From: Leuctra nigra | Lineage: Eukaryota > Arthropoda > Insecta > Plecoptera > Leuctridae | Assembly: GCA_934045905.1 (NCBI GenBank) | Contig: OW203767.1 | Coordinates: 15,193,073 to 15,257,072 of the forward strand | Direction of reading: 5' to 3' | DNA: 64,000 nucleotides | Part shown: piece after piece, positions 22,101 through 33,200 of the stretch | How the letters are laid out: every line of letters starts with the position of its first letter | Position numbering within the stretch: position 1 is the stretch's first letter | The notes under the pieces: model-generated | The model's database searches: none | Seen by the model: only the letters and a program-made list of their open reading frames with translations | What the model was told of the DNA's origin: nothing | Translations under genes and position numbers: made by a program

Positions 22101-23920
22101 TCCTCACATTCTCATTTCAATCCTTAAATCCTTAAATCCTTAACTAAAGAGTCTAGCAGCAACAACCAATGTCAACTACCTTGACTAAAACAACTACCTT
22201 GACGTGTAGTGCTCCCCACTTTCAAGGCTTGAATTTTCTAATACTTCATAATTTTCAATAGGTTCAGTCACCGTCTAGGCCTACTAGTACAGTGTATGAA
22301 AGATGGCGAGCAACATTTCCAGTTGACGCTACTGAAGAAGACATGTGAGTTCATTTGCATTTAACGTAGAAAGGTTGAGTTAATTAAAGATAAGATTTTA
22401 CAACGACTTTGTCTTCTAGGATCGAGGCAATTGGCTCGGGGACAGACGTAGCTCCATTCGCCTTCTTTGCTGGCGTTCCGGTGGCTGACATCTGGTTCCG
22501 AATCGATCAAAAGGTTTTTTTTTTTTTTTGCGCTTAACGACTTGGTTATTAGCGCCATTTTTTCAATTTATTTTTCAAAAATTTTAATTTGTATTTTACA
22601 TGTTAACTTTTAATATCATAATTTATTTATTTTTTTCTTTTTTTTTTCCTTCTAAATTTCGTCATATAGATTAGTTTCCTTTAAAAATCTGATTACCTTA
22701 TCGATGTTATTGGAGTTGTCATAGAATGGAAAACTTAGTTTTACATTTCTACTGTAGAAAATACTTTACGTAAGACTTAGGAATTGTTTTCAACTTTTCG
22801 TTTCTTGTTGATACACTACTATGATACTGTGAATGAAGTAGTTAAACTCTCCTTCAGAAACACAATGTGACAATGTATCCCGCATATCACACGGAACACG
22901 ATTCGCTGCACATGATGGAGACGCTGGTTGATCCAGACTTCATGATTCACCGAGCCTGCAGCCAGCTGGCTCTCGTCATGTTACTTGACCTAGCAGGTAG
23001 TTACTTGATCTTCAAGCTAGGATTAAATACTTGCCACTTGACAGTGTCCATTAATCAACAGGTTTCTTCCGCAGATTCTCCTCTAGTTCCATTGGAACCG
23101 GTCGATCTCGCGAATGCAATACTGAAAGCCTTAAACTTTCTCGATGAAAATCTCATCACATCTGAACTTGAGACTGTCAACAATATTACTCTGAGTAAGT
23201 TACTCGAGAACTTTATATTGTTAGGATGAGTGATCCTAACTTTAGATCCGTCAGTTCAATCTAGTAAATTGCAAGCACACAACAACTGCTAACGAACATT
23301 TTGTTCTCCTTCCAGAGTACTTGAAAAGATCCATACACAATTTTACGATTGCGGTTGACGACTGGTACAAACGGTTATCTAATATAAAACTAACTGAGTG
23401 AGTGTATGAATTATCTAGCAGGGGGTCTGTAAATGCTAGTATTAGGAATGTCAAAACGTGGTATTTAAAAATCACTTTATTTTCCAGTATGTTACAATTG
23501 AGAAGTTTAAATGATCAACTTCTACAAGTGGAGAGAAGCCTGATTCTTCCAGGTGGACTTCCAGGAAGACCCAATTCCAGGTAAATGCATTATCTAATAA
23601 CTTCGTTTTTACAATATAACACAGACTAGTCTGAAAATGCAACCACTCAAGGACACTATGTTAATATGATGACATTTTGATTCTGAATGATTTTCTTGAG
23701 ATTAATGAACGCTTGTCTCAGGCATGTGGTGTTCTCGCCGAGCACAGTCGACGCATACAGCAGCTCGGCATTCTCAGGCATCACGGACCTGGTGCCGGCG
23801 TTGTCAAGGTTGACGACGACGGAAGCTGAGCGGAGACAGATCGGAGCGGACATCGAGAGACACATCACCGAGGTGATGGTCCAGATCGATCACGCGACAG
23901 CAGCTCTCAGGCCAGTCTGA
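16164..23920 (+). CDS. NAALADL1: M28B zinc peptidase, NAALADL1-like (glutamate carboxypeptidase II family), 18 coding exons
   Basis: Type II membrane aminopeptidase/carboxypeptidase of the GCPII/transferrin-receptor family. Coding exons: 16164-16196, 16265-16494, 16570-16726, 18027-18147, 18218-18351, 19020-19209, 20127-20217, 20282-20451, 20826-20945, 21480-21562, 21635-21763, 22262-22344, 22420-22513, 22858-22996, 23075-23194, 23316-23397, 23488-23580, 23722-23920; 755 residues (family about 740-750). Seen: short cytosolic tail, transmembrane segment at about 18-46, protease-associated insert, M28 domain ([40 protein letters not shown]) and a helical dimerisation domain ending AALRPV. By motif position the zinc ligands are H384, D394, E432, D460 and H556, with catalytic E431; all are present. 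The ADIWFR and APFAFF stretches resemble NAALADL1 more than GCPII. The ATG follows an acceptor (16161-16162), so a 5' UTR exon lies upstream. Exon 2 uses a GTTCGT donor. Confidence 0.93.
16771..17634. mobile_element. Non-autonomous hAT element with perfect 8-bp TSD
   Basis: TAGAGCCAGTTTTAAATGGT at the left end is mirrored by ACCATTTAAAACTGGCTCTA at the right end. The 8-bp direct repeat CTTATTGG flanks it exactly (16763-16770 and 17635-17642). This is diagnostic of hAT-type insertion. The 864-bp interior has no transposase. It lies in intron 3 of the NAALADL1-like gene. Confidence 0.92.
18573..18956. mobile_element. TTAA-flanked fold-back element, family copy 1
   Basis: The ends GAGGGCTTGGTAGTGAG and CTCACTACCAAGCCCTC are flanked by TTAA (18569-18572 and 18957-18960). 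The whole 384 bp is an inverted repeat around a centre near 18760 with AGGTGTTTAGAACCC and its complement. A second, broken copy is at 54190-55970. It has no coding capacity and lies in intron 5 of the NAALADL1-like gene, about 60 bp before exon 6. Confidence 0.88.
19664..19984. mobile_element. TA-flanked inverted-repeat element
   Basis: AAAGTTCGTTCACGATAAGAAT-like and ATTCTAATCGTGAATGAACTTT-like ends form imperfect TIRs of about 22 bp. TA lies just outside each end. It is compatible with a Tc1/mariner-type MITE of about 320 bp in intron 6 of the NAALADL1-like gene. Confidence 0.6.
20046..20064. repeat. 19-base poly-G tract
   Basis: An uninterrupted run of G inside intron 6, about 60 bp upstream of exon 7. 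Such a tract can form a G-quadruplex, and its length is likely to be unstable or mis-assembled. Confidence 0.9.
21118..21396. mobile_element. Inverted-repeat element with CAGTGG ends (hAT-like)
   Basis: CAGTGGTTAATTTG and CAAATTAACCACTG are exact inverted ends, followed inward by GGGCGGA/TCCGCCC. The interior holds a GGGGGGAGGGCCCCCC block and a CTCGGGAAATTTTGAAT motif. Both recur at 31080-31160 and partly at 51190-51230. No matching 8-bp flank is visible, so only the termini suggest hAT. It is in intron 9 of the NAALADL1-like gene. Confidence 0.55.
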
Positions 23921-23972
23921 GGTCAGTTAGTTCCATACCTTACTGCATGTAATTGAATTTACCATGAGGGGC

Positions 23973-24379
23973 CAGAGGCGTACTGGGCTGAAAAGCCCTA
24001 TAAAAACTCTAGTCCATTTGACACGGAATTTGCAGCAGCGAAATAACTATTTTCAATTTTTTCATTGGAATTCCTATTATTCATTCTAATTTTGTCTATT
24101 TTTCTGGCACTGCCTCCGTCTTACCTCATAACAATAGAGGAGCAAAGAAAATCCAAATTTCTGAGGTGTAAACAGCATTTTATTGGCGATTGTATTTTGG
24201 TATTTGTCCTCAGGCGCTGAAAGGTCCTCTAAAAGGCTTGTGAAACAGTAGAGAAAGTAAAAATTGCATGGAAAAGAGAAGCAAGGCTGGTCAAATGGGG
24301 AAAAGCAAACGGCCGAGTAAAATATGAAAAAGTCTCAGGATGTAATCACATCCCGGCATCCTTTGCCAGTACGCCCCTG
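23973..24379. mobile_element. hAT-like element in the 3' UTR of the NAALADL1-like gene
   Basis: The termini CAGAGGCGTACTGG and CCAGTACGCCCCTG form inverted repeats of the CAGRGGCGTA type common in hAT elements. The element starts 53 bp after the stop codon. A matching target duplication is not evident. There is no coding content. Confidence 0.6.
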
Positions 24380-24569
24380 GGGTACATAATATTCACTCTC
24401 AACCATATTTAATATTTTTTGTATGACTGATAGGGACCGAAAACAATGATCGCTTTACTTGAAATGTATCTTTTGTTTTGTTGTCTAGTTTTTTGTATAT
24501 TATTTCAACAGACTATAAGTTCAAATAGTACCTAGCTAATCTTCAAACCAGATGCAATGATCTTGAAGT

Positions 24570-24575
24570 AATAAA
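24570..24575 (+). terminator. Possible polyadenylation signal (AATAAA) for the NAALADL1-like gene
   Basis: AATAAA 650 bp after the stop codon. It is the only evidence; other weaker signals nearby cannot be excluded. Confidence 0.3.
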
Positions 24576-25628
24576 GCCAATCATGATATCATGAGATGAG
24601 ATTCTGTTCCTTTAACTGCTAATTGTTTCTTTGGAGATACATGTCTTGTTCAATTTCATGAACTCTGTATTAAATTTGCTCATCATCAATCATTCATTAT
24701 TAAAGTTTATGTCATGTTCTACATCATTAATTTTCTCTTCTTTACAGCTCTTGACAATCTGCAGTGCTCCACTAGTCTATTTTTTTTTCTCCATAACTAG
24801 TTGGAAATTAAGTATTCAATAATTGCCTACACAATTTAGCCTAACTCAATAATTTCTTTGCCAGGATTTCCTGTTAGAATATTTATTCATTAACAGTCTT
24901 AATTTTTGTTATTGAATTACTCATTAAAAAATAAATCAAATTTTCGTCTTCATTTTCAAAATGAACGATGTGCGAATTACTGCAGTCTGGTGTCACTGAA
25001 CTGGATGCAATAATTAGTATTTGTGTCACGCAAACAGTAAAAGCAGTGACTAGTGAGTGATGATGGCCTGCAGAAAGTGGGTCTACAGGTTACTGCTTTA
25101 CAGTTAGTTCAGAAGAAGAGAATGAAGGACAAGTTCAAAGTAGGTCTTCTACAAGGCAAACCAATAACATAGAATGTCTATCAGATCATAATGCATCAGA
25201 TCAGATAACATTTTTAACAATTCATTATTTGCTAGTTAAATTAGGGTAAATATATTTAAATTTTAATAATGTTGTTTTAGCAATGTATTTTGTTGAAATG
25301 TTTTCAGAATTCTTTGTTGTAGTAAAATTTAAATGTGAATTCTTTGTTGTTGCTTTAAAAAAGATTATTTAAAAAATATATATTGAAAATAATAGTAACA
25401 GAATTATTTTGTAAGAAGTTCAAAACTACAGTATTTTCCACTTCCAGTTTGTCATTGCTTTGTAAATAAGCCGTCTTGTACAGAGGCATTAACGAGTCTA
25501 CTGTTTGCAGTTGGTTAGTATCGTGGGTCATTAGCTCATATCCATTAGTTTGTGAGTGGAGAGTGTTAGTCTTTGAGGTGCATTGACAAGAAGAGCATCT
25601 TGTGGAGCAGTGAACTCACTGTGAAGAG

Positions 25629-28600
25629 ATGACGAGGGTGGGATTCGCGCTAGTGCTCTGCGCAGTGGTGCTACCCGGTGTGCTTCCAGCCAGATATGTG
25701 CCCAAGTGGAAGAAACAGGTGAATATCATTTATATGTTTCATAAATAGATTGATTGTATAAATAAATATGATGCCCCAAAAACTACATATGTTCAGCTTT
25801 TTAAAATAAAGTTCATAACTTAGGTATAAATTCTTGGTTGTCATTAAAAAATTCTTGAAAACTGGTTTCTTTATGTTATGTAATGAAGTTTTGTGTTTCA
25901 TAAATTATAATAATTATCACGTGAATTACCTATATTATTATGAAAATTAATAACTTCGTATCTCATGATCCTGGATGTCACATTTTCCCAAAAATTTTAA
26001 TTATGTATGTGATTTGAAGCGAGACTTGATGCTCACGTGATCTTGAATATATTTCTCATTTTAAAATCAATTATGAATGAATACACATGGGGTAACCTTG
26101 ATTAGATTAGATTATTATGGTTTAACGGCGTGTCAACGACAAGGTTACCTTGATGTTACCAGGAAATCAAAAAAAATATATATATATTTTCGGTGAATAG
26201 CATTTTTTAACTACCTACTATTTTAAAATAGGTTGAGATCATGGATGTTTTCAGAACTGTTTTGATACAAGGCAGCTGTGAAGACGGCTTGTTTCATAGA
26301 GTGTGCTGGTGGCCCTGACAAAGGCCGAGGGCGACGTTTCGAAGGATTTATTTTCTTCCCTAGTCGTCCGAAAATGAAGGAAGTAAATCCTTCGAAATGT
26401 CGCCCACAGGGCCACCAGCACACTCAACGTAACAAGCCGTCTCCACAACTAATATAGGTTCTTGCGGGGAAAGAAGCAATGAACATCTAGACTCAGATGT
26501 AACCCATGTTGTTCCGCAGGCGTGTGAACTGCCATCCAGTCAGAACGAGCACAGCCACTACATCTGCAACGACGCTGGCGATGTGAAATGTCTGCCCGGA
26601 TGGCAAGGCGATCTGTGCGACGTTCCCTCCTGCCGCAAGGGCTGCGACCCGCTGCAAGGCTACTGCAAGCGACCGGGAGAGTGCCGCTGCAAGCTCGGCT
26701 TCTACGGCGACGCATGCGACAAGTGCATTGCGTTGCCGGGATGTCAACATGGATCGTGCAACACGAGCTTCGAGTGCAACTGCAACAATGGATGGGACGG
26801 ACTCTTCTGCTCCGAACGTGAGTTTAACATCACTGGGTCAATACCACAAATACTACTTGATAACTGAATTTAAGATTTAAAAATAAGATCTGTTCATATA
26901 CCAAAGGAAGTTATTTACTTACTACATTTAATTCTGACGTCTGACAGATCATAAAAAAGTTATAATTTAAAAAATTACATGTGACACAATCAGAAGCATT
27001 AATTTATTTTATTTTACTTTCAGCAATTTGCAAGACTGGCTGCCATGCGACGAGAGGTTACTGTGAATACCCCGAAGAATGCAGGTAGGAAAAAGAGTTA
27101 TTCACCTTTTCTATTGACAGTTGTGGTAAATCAGGTCTGTACCTAGTACCTAATTTAGCTAAAGCCCCATTTACACGGTGCAATTTCTTGAACAACTTCT
27201 GTGTCACATTCCCATTTTTCATACAATTTTGTATTTACACGACGCAACTTTCTGTCACAACCTTAAAACATGTTCTAATTTCCATTCAAGAAGTGTGGCA
27301 CAGAAGTAAGTACAAGAAATTGCACCGTGTAAATGGGGCTTTAGTAGTATGTAAATAGTTAAACACCCAAATATAAGATTGACAGTGGAATTCCACCCTC
27401 CGACCCGACACTGTGTTGGAAACGGGTGACAGATATATTTTATAACAAGTACCAAAAAAAGATTTTGAGTCATTAGATAGGGCTTATCAAATAATATGGT
27501 AGGTCTGAAAGCTTACTGCAATTTTTATAAATTAACTTTTATTAGTATCTGTACATGTAGCCCACAGAGTCAATTTTTAGTCAGCACAGTGATTCTGCGC
27601 AATAGCAACCAAAAGTTGCTAAGTCTCGGCATTAAATGACATCAAGAGTCGAGTAAAGCTCCACATTTCTAATCAAGTGTTGGCTCCATGTTCAGATGTC
27701 GTCTGGGATGGGCTGGTGACACATGCAAGGAATGCCAAGTCCTCCCCGGTTGCCAACACGGGAACTGCACCAAGCCCCTCGAGTGTCGTTGCCATGAGGG
27801 TTACACGGGACTTCTTTGCCAGACTCGTAAGTTGCCTGCAGCAGGTCATAAGTTATGTTACGCCAAAGATTTGGTTATGCCTCAATTATTAAGAGGTCTC
27901 CTTGTATGTGATGCATCCATTTACAGTAGAGTAGCTAATCTCATTTTCAATAAAAGTTCATTCAGTGTTCATTAAAAAATGCATGTGGCCAGTTGCCAAT
28001 CAGCTCTTTACGCACATTATGACCATCATACAGAATTACTAAGTCTTAGAGCATCCATTTAAAATAGCTGAAGGAGTAGAAAATTGAAAGGGGTAATCAA
28101 TAATCAAGTTAGTAACCGATTAATCTGACCCTATTTCTTGTTGCAGCTATTTGTCACCCTGAATGCCACAAAGAGAAGGGATACTGCCGGAAACCCGGAG
28201 AGTGCCGCTGTAAGGTTGGGTGGTGGGGAGACCACTGCGACAAGTGCTACGCATATCCGGGATGCGTTAACGGTTCATGCCGCCGACCTTGGGAGTGCAA
28301 CTGTGAACCTGGCTTCGGTGGTATGCTGTGCGACCAAGGTAAATAAATAATAATTTGAAATATTAGAGATAATCAGAAAGATTATACCTGCCTGCATAGG
28401 TCAGACAAAGTAGGAAGAAATACTTATGAATCTACTGAACTCAAGATTACGCAATAACCAATTTTATTAACATTAATATGAAATCCAAATCAGAAAATAT
28501 GTACCTATGTATGTCTATTTCTATGTCCCATTTACTACCTGTTCTCTAATATTTTTGACTGATTTCATTCCAGAGCTGACATACTGCGAGACCAACGAGG

Positions 28601-28827
28601 GACTCTGCGAGAACGGCGCCACATGCGTCAGCTTGACCGAAGACGACGGTAACTATCGCTGCCTCTGTCCTGCGGGTTTCATGGGCCGGAACTGCGAGGT
28701 CGCCAAGGAGGTGCCAACGACGACGACCGTCGCCGAAGTTGCCAGCACGACCGCAACCAAAGCAACAACAACCAAAACAACAACGACCAAACCAGATGAT
28801 GAGAACAAGATTACTCCCAAGATCTGA
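25629..28827 (+). CDS. Secreted EGF-repeat protein with DSL-half/DOS architecture (Notch-ligand-like), 6 exons
   Basis: Coding exons: 25629-25718, 26520-26817, 27024-27084, 27696-27826, 28147-28338, 28574-28827; 341 residues. Seen in order: signal peptide 1-21 (ends VLPA); a segment at about 31-58 with HYICNDAGDVKCLPGWQGDL, which matches the C-terminal half of a DSL domain; six compact EGF modules at about 59-250 arranged as three tandem pairs (C-x3-C...GYC...ECRCKLGFYGDAC, then C-x4-PGC-x-HGSC...); a seventh, longer EGF; and a Thr/Lys-rich tail with no transmembrane helix. The paired modules look like the DOS motif (EGF1-2) of Delta/Serrate and DLK proteins. The likely role, by inference, is a secreted Notch ligand, co-ligand or antagonist. 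Exons 3 and 4 split one EGF module. A general EGF matrix protein is the alternative. Confidence 0.88.
26272..26447. mobile_element. Diverged palindromic element, relative of the one at 15379
   Basis: The left arm contains GGTGGCCCTGACAAAGGCC, then GCGACGTTTCGAAGGAT. The right arm holds the complement (ATCCTTCGAAATGTCGC, GGGCCACCAGCAC). The same core words appear in the same order in the 15379-15581 palindrome. Arm identity is lower here, and the right arm lacks about 15 bp. It lies in intron 1 of the EGF gene. Confidence 0.75.
27162..27341. mobile_element. TA-flanked MITE with 29-bp terminal repeats
   Basis: AAGCCCCATTTACACGGTGC... and ...GCACCGTGTAAATGGGGCTT are exact inverted ends. TA lies directly outside both (27160-27161 and 27342-27343). 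It is 180 bp with no coding content. Tc1/mariner-type insertion is likely. It is in intron 3 of the EGF gene. Confidence 0.82.
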
Positions 28828-29286
28828 TGTCAATCATTTCATACTTTAGGTTTTCTAACAGATTGATTTGAGATAAAACTGTAAACCCGGTGACTTAACG
28901 TTTTGTTGAACTACCCACCATGACTGTCATCGTTCTAAGAACAATAATGCAATATTTATTAACTATTTATTAAATTATTTATTTTTATTTTTGCAGCGCC
29001 AGTGGAAATCAGTAAACATAGGTATTTTAGAACAAATGTTTATTGTTTGCTGATATGGAAAGTATACCCAATAAATAAATTGAAACTTCAATGGTTACAA
29101 CTGTTTATGTTAGGTAGCTACCCACTCTAATTAATATTTTTTTACCTGTTCTCTCTATCCTTTGAAAATAATAATGATTTCTCTTTACTTCCTACTTACT
29201 AGGGATTCCTAAGTAGCACAAATTGAAAATGTGAAATAAATGCAATATAAAGAGGTGAAAGTCCATACATTTTAAGAAATTCTATT
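28828..29286. other. Shared 3' region between the EGF gene and convergent NHP2
   Basis: The two genes converge here with 459 bp between stop codons. AATAAATAAA at 29070-29079 is the likely polyadenylation signal for the EGF gene. On the minus strand, the complement of TTTATT at 29039-29044 could serve NHP2, so the two 3' UTRs may overlap. Confidence 0.5.
29070..29079 (+). terminator. Polyadenylation signal of the EGF gene
   Basis: Two overlapping AATAAA hexamers about 245 bp after the stop codon. Confidence 0.5.
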
Positions 29287-29960
29287 TTACAGTGGTTGAG
29301 GGAGATATTTGATCTCTTGTTTGACTTCTTCATATAGGTCTTTGTAATCGTCATGCTCCCGCACGAGTACCATCAGCGATCCTCTCTTCACACCCATCGC
29401 AGTTCCCAATTCTTGTCGAGATGGCGTGTAAACGTAGGGGATATTCTTAGCTTCGCACACACCTGGCAGATGGCACATGATATCGATAGGAGTCACGTCT
29501 CCGGCAAATATTACCAGCCCGGTCTCACCTTTGCGGATTCGTCGTTGCACATCTTTTAAACCATTTCGGAGGTATTCTTTGTTCTTGGAAGCTGGAACGA
29601 AACGCCTGTGTCATTACGTTGCTAAAAGAAGCTCGAGAGTTCCAAGAGTCTCATGCACAGAATAAGGTTATGTGTGACTGACTAGGTGTCACTTATGTCT
29701 CCTTTTATCTGTTATTAAGGATGCTGACCGTGTTCCTTGCCATAGAAAGAGACGTGAAATAACAGGTAAAAGAAATATGTTCATAGCTTACCTTTCTTGA
29801 TTATTTTGTAAACTTTCTTGGTTAGTTTACGCGGTGCCATAGGTTTTGCGATTACACTGACAAATTTAAGTTTGTCTTCATAGCTGAGTTCCACTTCACC
29901 TCCAACTTGAGAGACATCGACATCTTCACTGATCGATTCACTTTTACTCTTTTTACCCAT
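29287..29960 (-). CDS. NHP2: H/ACA ribonucleoprotein subunit NHP2 (L7Ae family), 2 coding exons
   Basis: Core protein of H/ACA snoRNPs, which guide pseudouridylation of rRNA and snRNA in the nucleolus. Minus-strand coding exons: 29960-29792 and 29591-29287, intron 29591/29792 with GT-AG ends; 157 residues (human 153). The N-terminus is a short charged tail ([17 protein letters not shown]). The L7Ae/L30e RNA-binding fold follows: [20 protein letters not shown], then [57 protein letters not shown], and a LPQPL end. All signature blocks of NHP2 are present, in particular the KGExGxxxxAGD and LPxxCE segments. In-frame residues upstream of the chosen ATG are not conserved. It is head to head with MCMBP. 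Confidence 0.95.
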
Positions 29961-30257
29961 TTTAATCACACAATTAGGTTTTATTAGTAAATTAAAATAT
30001 TTATTAAACGCAACTACACGTGCAAGCAACAGGCAATGGCAAAACTTGTTGATGTTGTTATGGATTTTTATTAAGTTGGTTAACTGTGCGTGTGGTAGGT
30101 ATATGTATATTGGTACCACGAATCACGAAATAAATGAGCTTGCAGCCAGCTTGAGCTTGCGGTAGTTGGTGGTGGAAAGCGCGGGAAAACTACACGACCA
30201 AATTCTACAAGTTGTTTGTTCGTAATTTTTGTTATTAGTTACCTTATCTCCGTTATA
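29961..30257. promoter_or_regulatory. Divergent NHP2/MCMBP promoter region
   Basis: 297 bp separate the two start codons, so both promoters and 5' UTRs must lie here unless upstream non-coding exons exist. It contains an E2F-like site (30176-30189). No TATA box is placed convincingly for either side. Confidence 0.6.
30176..30189. promoter_or_regulatory. E2F-like binding site
   Basis: AAAGCGCGGGAAAA, or TTTTCCCGCGCTTT on the other strand, matches the E2F consensus TTTSSCGC on the minus strand, with a second half-match on the plus strand. It lies 69 bp upstream of the MCMBP ATG. Cell-cycle control by E2F is typical of MCM-related genes. Confidence 0.55.
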
Positions 30258-33200
30258 ATGGCTCTAGAAGGTAATTTACAATATACTTAAATTTACTTAT
30301 TCATTAAAAAAGTGCGATCGTGAGGTATTTAATGCCAATTTATTTTAAATTGGGGAAATCGGTGGGAACAAGTTAGTGTCCAACTCTAACCAAACTTTCT
30401 TTGTGTTTTTAGGCAATGTGATATCTGCTGACAATATTAATAAGATAACTCCCACGGTTTGGGAAGCAAACTCTGAGGAGATCAAGCAGATACTAGCTAA
30501 TCCAGAAGTATGGCAATCGGTAAGTACATAACTATTTTCATACATCAGTCGGGAAACCACCTGTCAACAAGAGTGCTTGTAATAGAATGACCATAGACCA
30601 CCATGATGGTAGGACCGTAGGACCACATACTACCTACCTAGGTACTTAATCAATTGTTGTGAATTTGCAGGTTCCTTTAATCAACTATGTACCACTTCAC
30701 AATGTTATCGATCATCAGTTCGTTCGGTTTCGAGGCATGATTCAAGACATGTACGATCCAGAATACTTCATGGAACGATATGAGATCCGGAACATAGCAG
30801 ACGGTACAACAACTATCAAGTCAGGCCGATATCAAGACATTCATCCGTGTGGGGTTCGTAAATTGTCAAACATTAGACACTTAGGTTTTAAGGTACTTGA
30901 TGCTTTTGAAATCGATTTGACAACGAAATGTCTCGTGTGAAGTTAGTACTACCTACCTACCTACATACATGAAGATGAATGACCGGGTATAAGTGAGCCT
31001 GCCAGCCTCCAGCCTTCCATCTAATATAGGGTGTCCATATTTAGAATTTGGAAAATCGGGACAGGTTTGGGTTACAATGGGGGGTCTGGGGGAAGGGCCC
31101 CCCTAGCAAAACACGGGTCAGGGCCGAGTGGCCCGGGAAAATTTTGAAATTCAGAAATGAAATAGAGCCATTTCTATGCGTTTTGGACTTCAGCGAGTTC
31201 GATCACCTATAATTCCACGGTAACTCGCTTATCATTTAGAAGGATTTTTATCCACTGAAGTAGCTACCAAATAACTAAATTAAAAGCTACACCACTCAAA
31301 AAATTGTATATGTATCAGAAAATGCTGGTTCTTAATTTAGATGCATTAAAAAAAAAATTATAAAAATATCCTTCACCGCAAAAAAAAATTGATTTGGTCC
31401 GGTAACTCTCATATCGCTGAACGGTCAAGCGATTAACGAATCTTCACATTATTGATAATTTCTTTTAATCGTGTGCTACATGTATGTCTCATGAGTGTAG
31501 AAATACCTACCTACCTAGGTAGGTACCTACATAGTTTTTTTTTAACTGAAAGTTTGAAACCGTAGATATTATTAAAAAATATACCTGTCGGTAACTCGAT
31601 ATATTATATATTACATATTATATAGCATTATATTATATAACATATTAATATTATACAATACAGTTCGACCATAATTATAGTGTGAGTGTGTGTGCACCGT
31701 ACCACTTATGCATTACCGCTACAAAAGACACACAAATCATGAGGAAAGATCATAAAATAACCCACCATTTAATTGATCCCCATCTTGCCAGACATGCAGA
31801 CAGAAGCTCGCAACCCAAGGAGCTGTATAATTGATCAAGTTCCCTAAACAGAAAGCACAACATAAGAATCGCGATTTAGGACATTGCTTATTGCTCGTGA
31901 GTCTTTGTTCCGTGTCTGCCACCAGACACTTCACAATTCCCCAACAGCAAGACTTAGAAGCAATGGAAATAGAATCGCGAATTAGAGCATTGCTCATTGC
32001 TCGTGAGTCTTTGTTCCGTGTCTGCCACCAGACACTTTACAAATCCCCAAGAGCAAAGAAGCAATGGAATTAGAATCGCGAATTAGAACATTGCTCATTG
32101 CTCGTGAGACTTTGTTCCATGTCTGCCACCAGACACTTTACAAATCCCCAAGAGCAAAGCAGCAATAGAATAAGAATCGCGAATTAGAACATTGCTCATT
32201 GCTCGTGAGTCTTTGTTCCGTGTCTGCCACCAGACACTTTACAAATCCCCAAGAGCAAAGAAGCAATAGAATAAGAATCGCGAATTAGAACATTGCTCAT
32301 TGCTCGTGAGTCTTTGTTCCATGTCTGCCACCAGACACTTCACAAGTCCCCAATAGCAAGACTTAGAAGCAATAGAATTAGAATCGCGAATTAGAACATT
32401 GCTCATTGCTCGTGAGTCTTTGTTCCGTGTCTGCCACCAGACACTTTACAAATCCCCAAGAGCAAAGAAGCAATAGAATAAGAATCGCGAATTAGAACAT
32501 TGCTCATTGCTCGTGAGTCTTTGTTCCGTGTCTGCCACCAGACACTTTACAAATCCCCAAGAGCAAAGAAGCAATGGAATTAGAATCGCGAATTAGAACA
32601 TTGCTCATTGCTCGTGAGTCTTTGTTCCGTGTCTGCCACCAGACACTTTACAAATCCCCAAGAGCAAAGAAGCAATGGAATTAGAATCGCGAATTAGAAC
32701 ATTGCTCATTGCTCGTGAGTCTTTGTTCCATGTCTGCCACCAGACACTTTACAAATTCCCAAGAGCAAAGAAGCAATAGAATAAGAATCGAGAATTAGAA
32801 CATTGCTCATTGCTCGTGAGTCTTTGTTCCGTGTCTGCAACCAGACACTTTACAAATCCCCAAGAGTAAAGAAGCAATGGAATTAGAATCGCGAATTAGA
32901 ACATTGCTCATTGCTCGTGAGTCTTTGTTCCGTGTCTGCAACCAGACACTTTACAAATCCCCAAGAGCAAAGAAGCAATGGAATTAGAATCGCGAATTAG
33001 AACATTGCTCATTGCTCGTGAGTCTTTGTTCCGTGTCTGCCACCAGACACTTTACAAATCCCCAAGAGCAAAGAAGCAATGGAATTAAGCTGGGTTCCTA
33101 TACTTCGCTTTCGGTTGGCATTTGGTTTGCTTTCGCATCGTGAAGTTTGTAGTCGTTTCCATAATTTCAGTTTCGCATATCCATGGATACTCGAAACATT

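Larger units (their letters stand above)
23921..25628. other. Region between the NAALADL1-like and EGF genes
   Basis: Contains the 3' UTR of the peptidase gene (interrupted by the element at 23973-24379, possible polyadenylation signal at 24570) and presumably the promoter and 5' UTR of the EGF gene, just before 25629. Otherwise AT-rich with nothing recognised. Confidence 0.5.
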
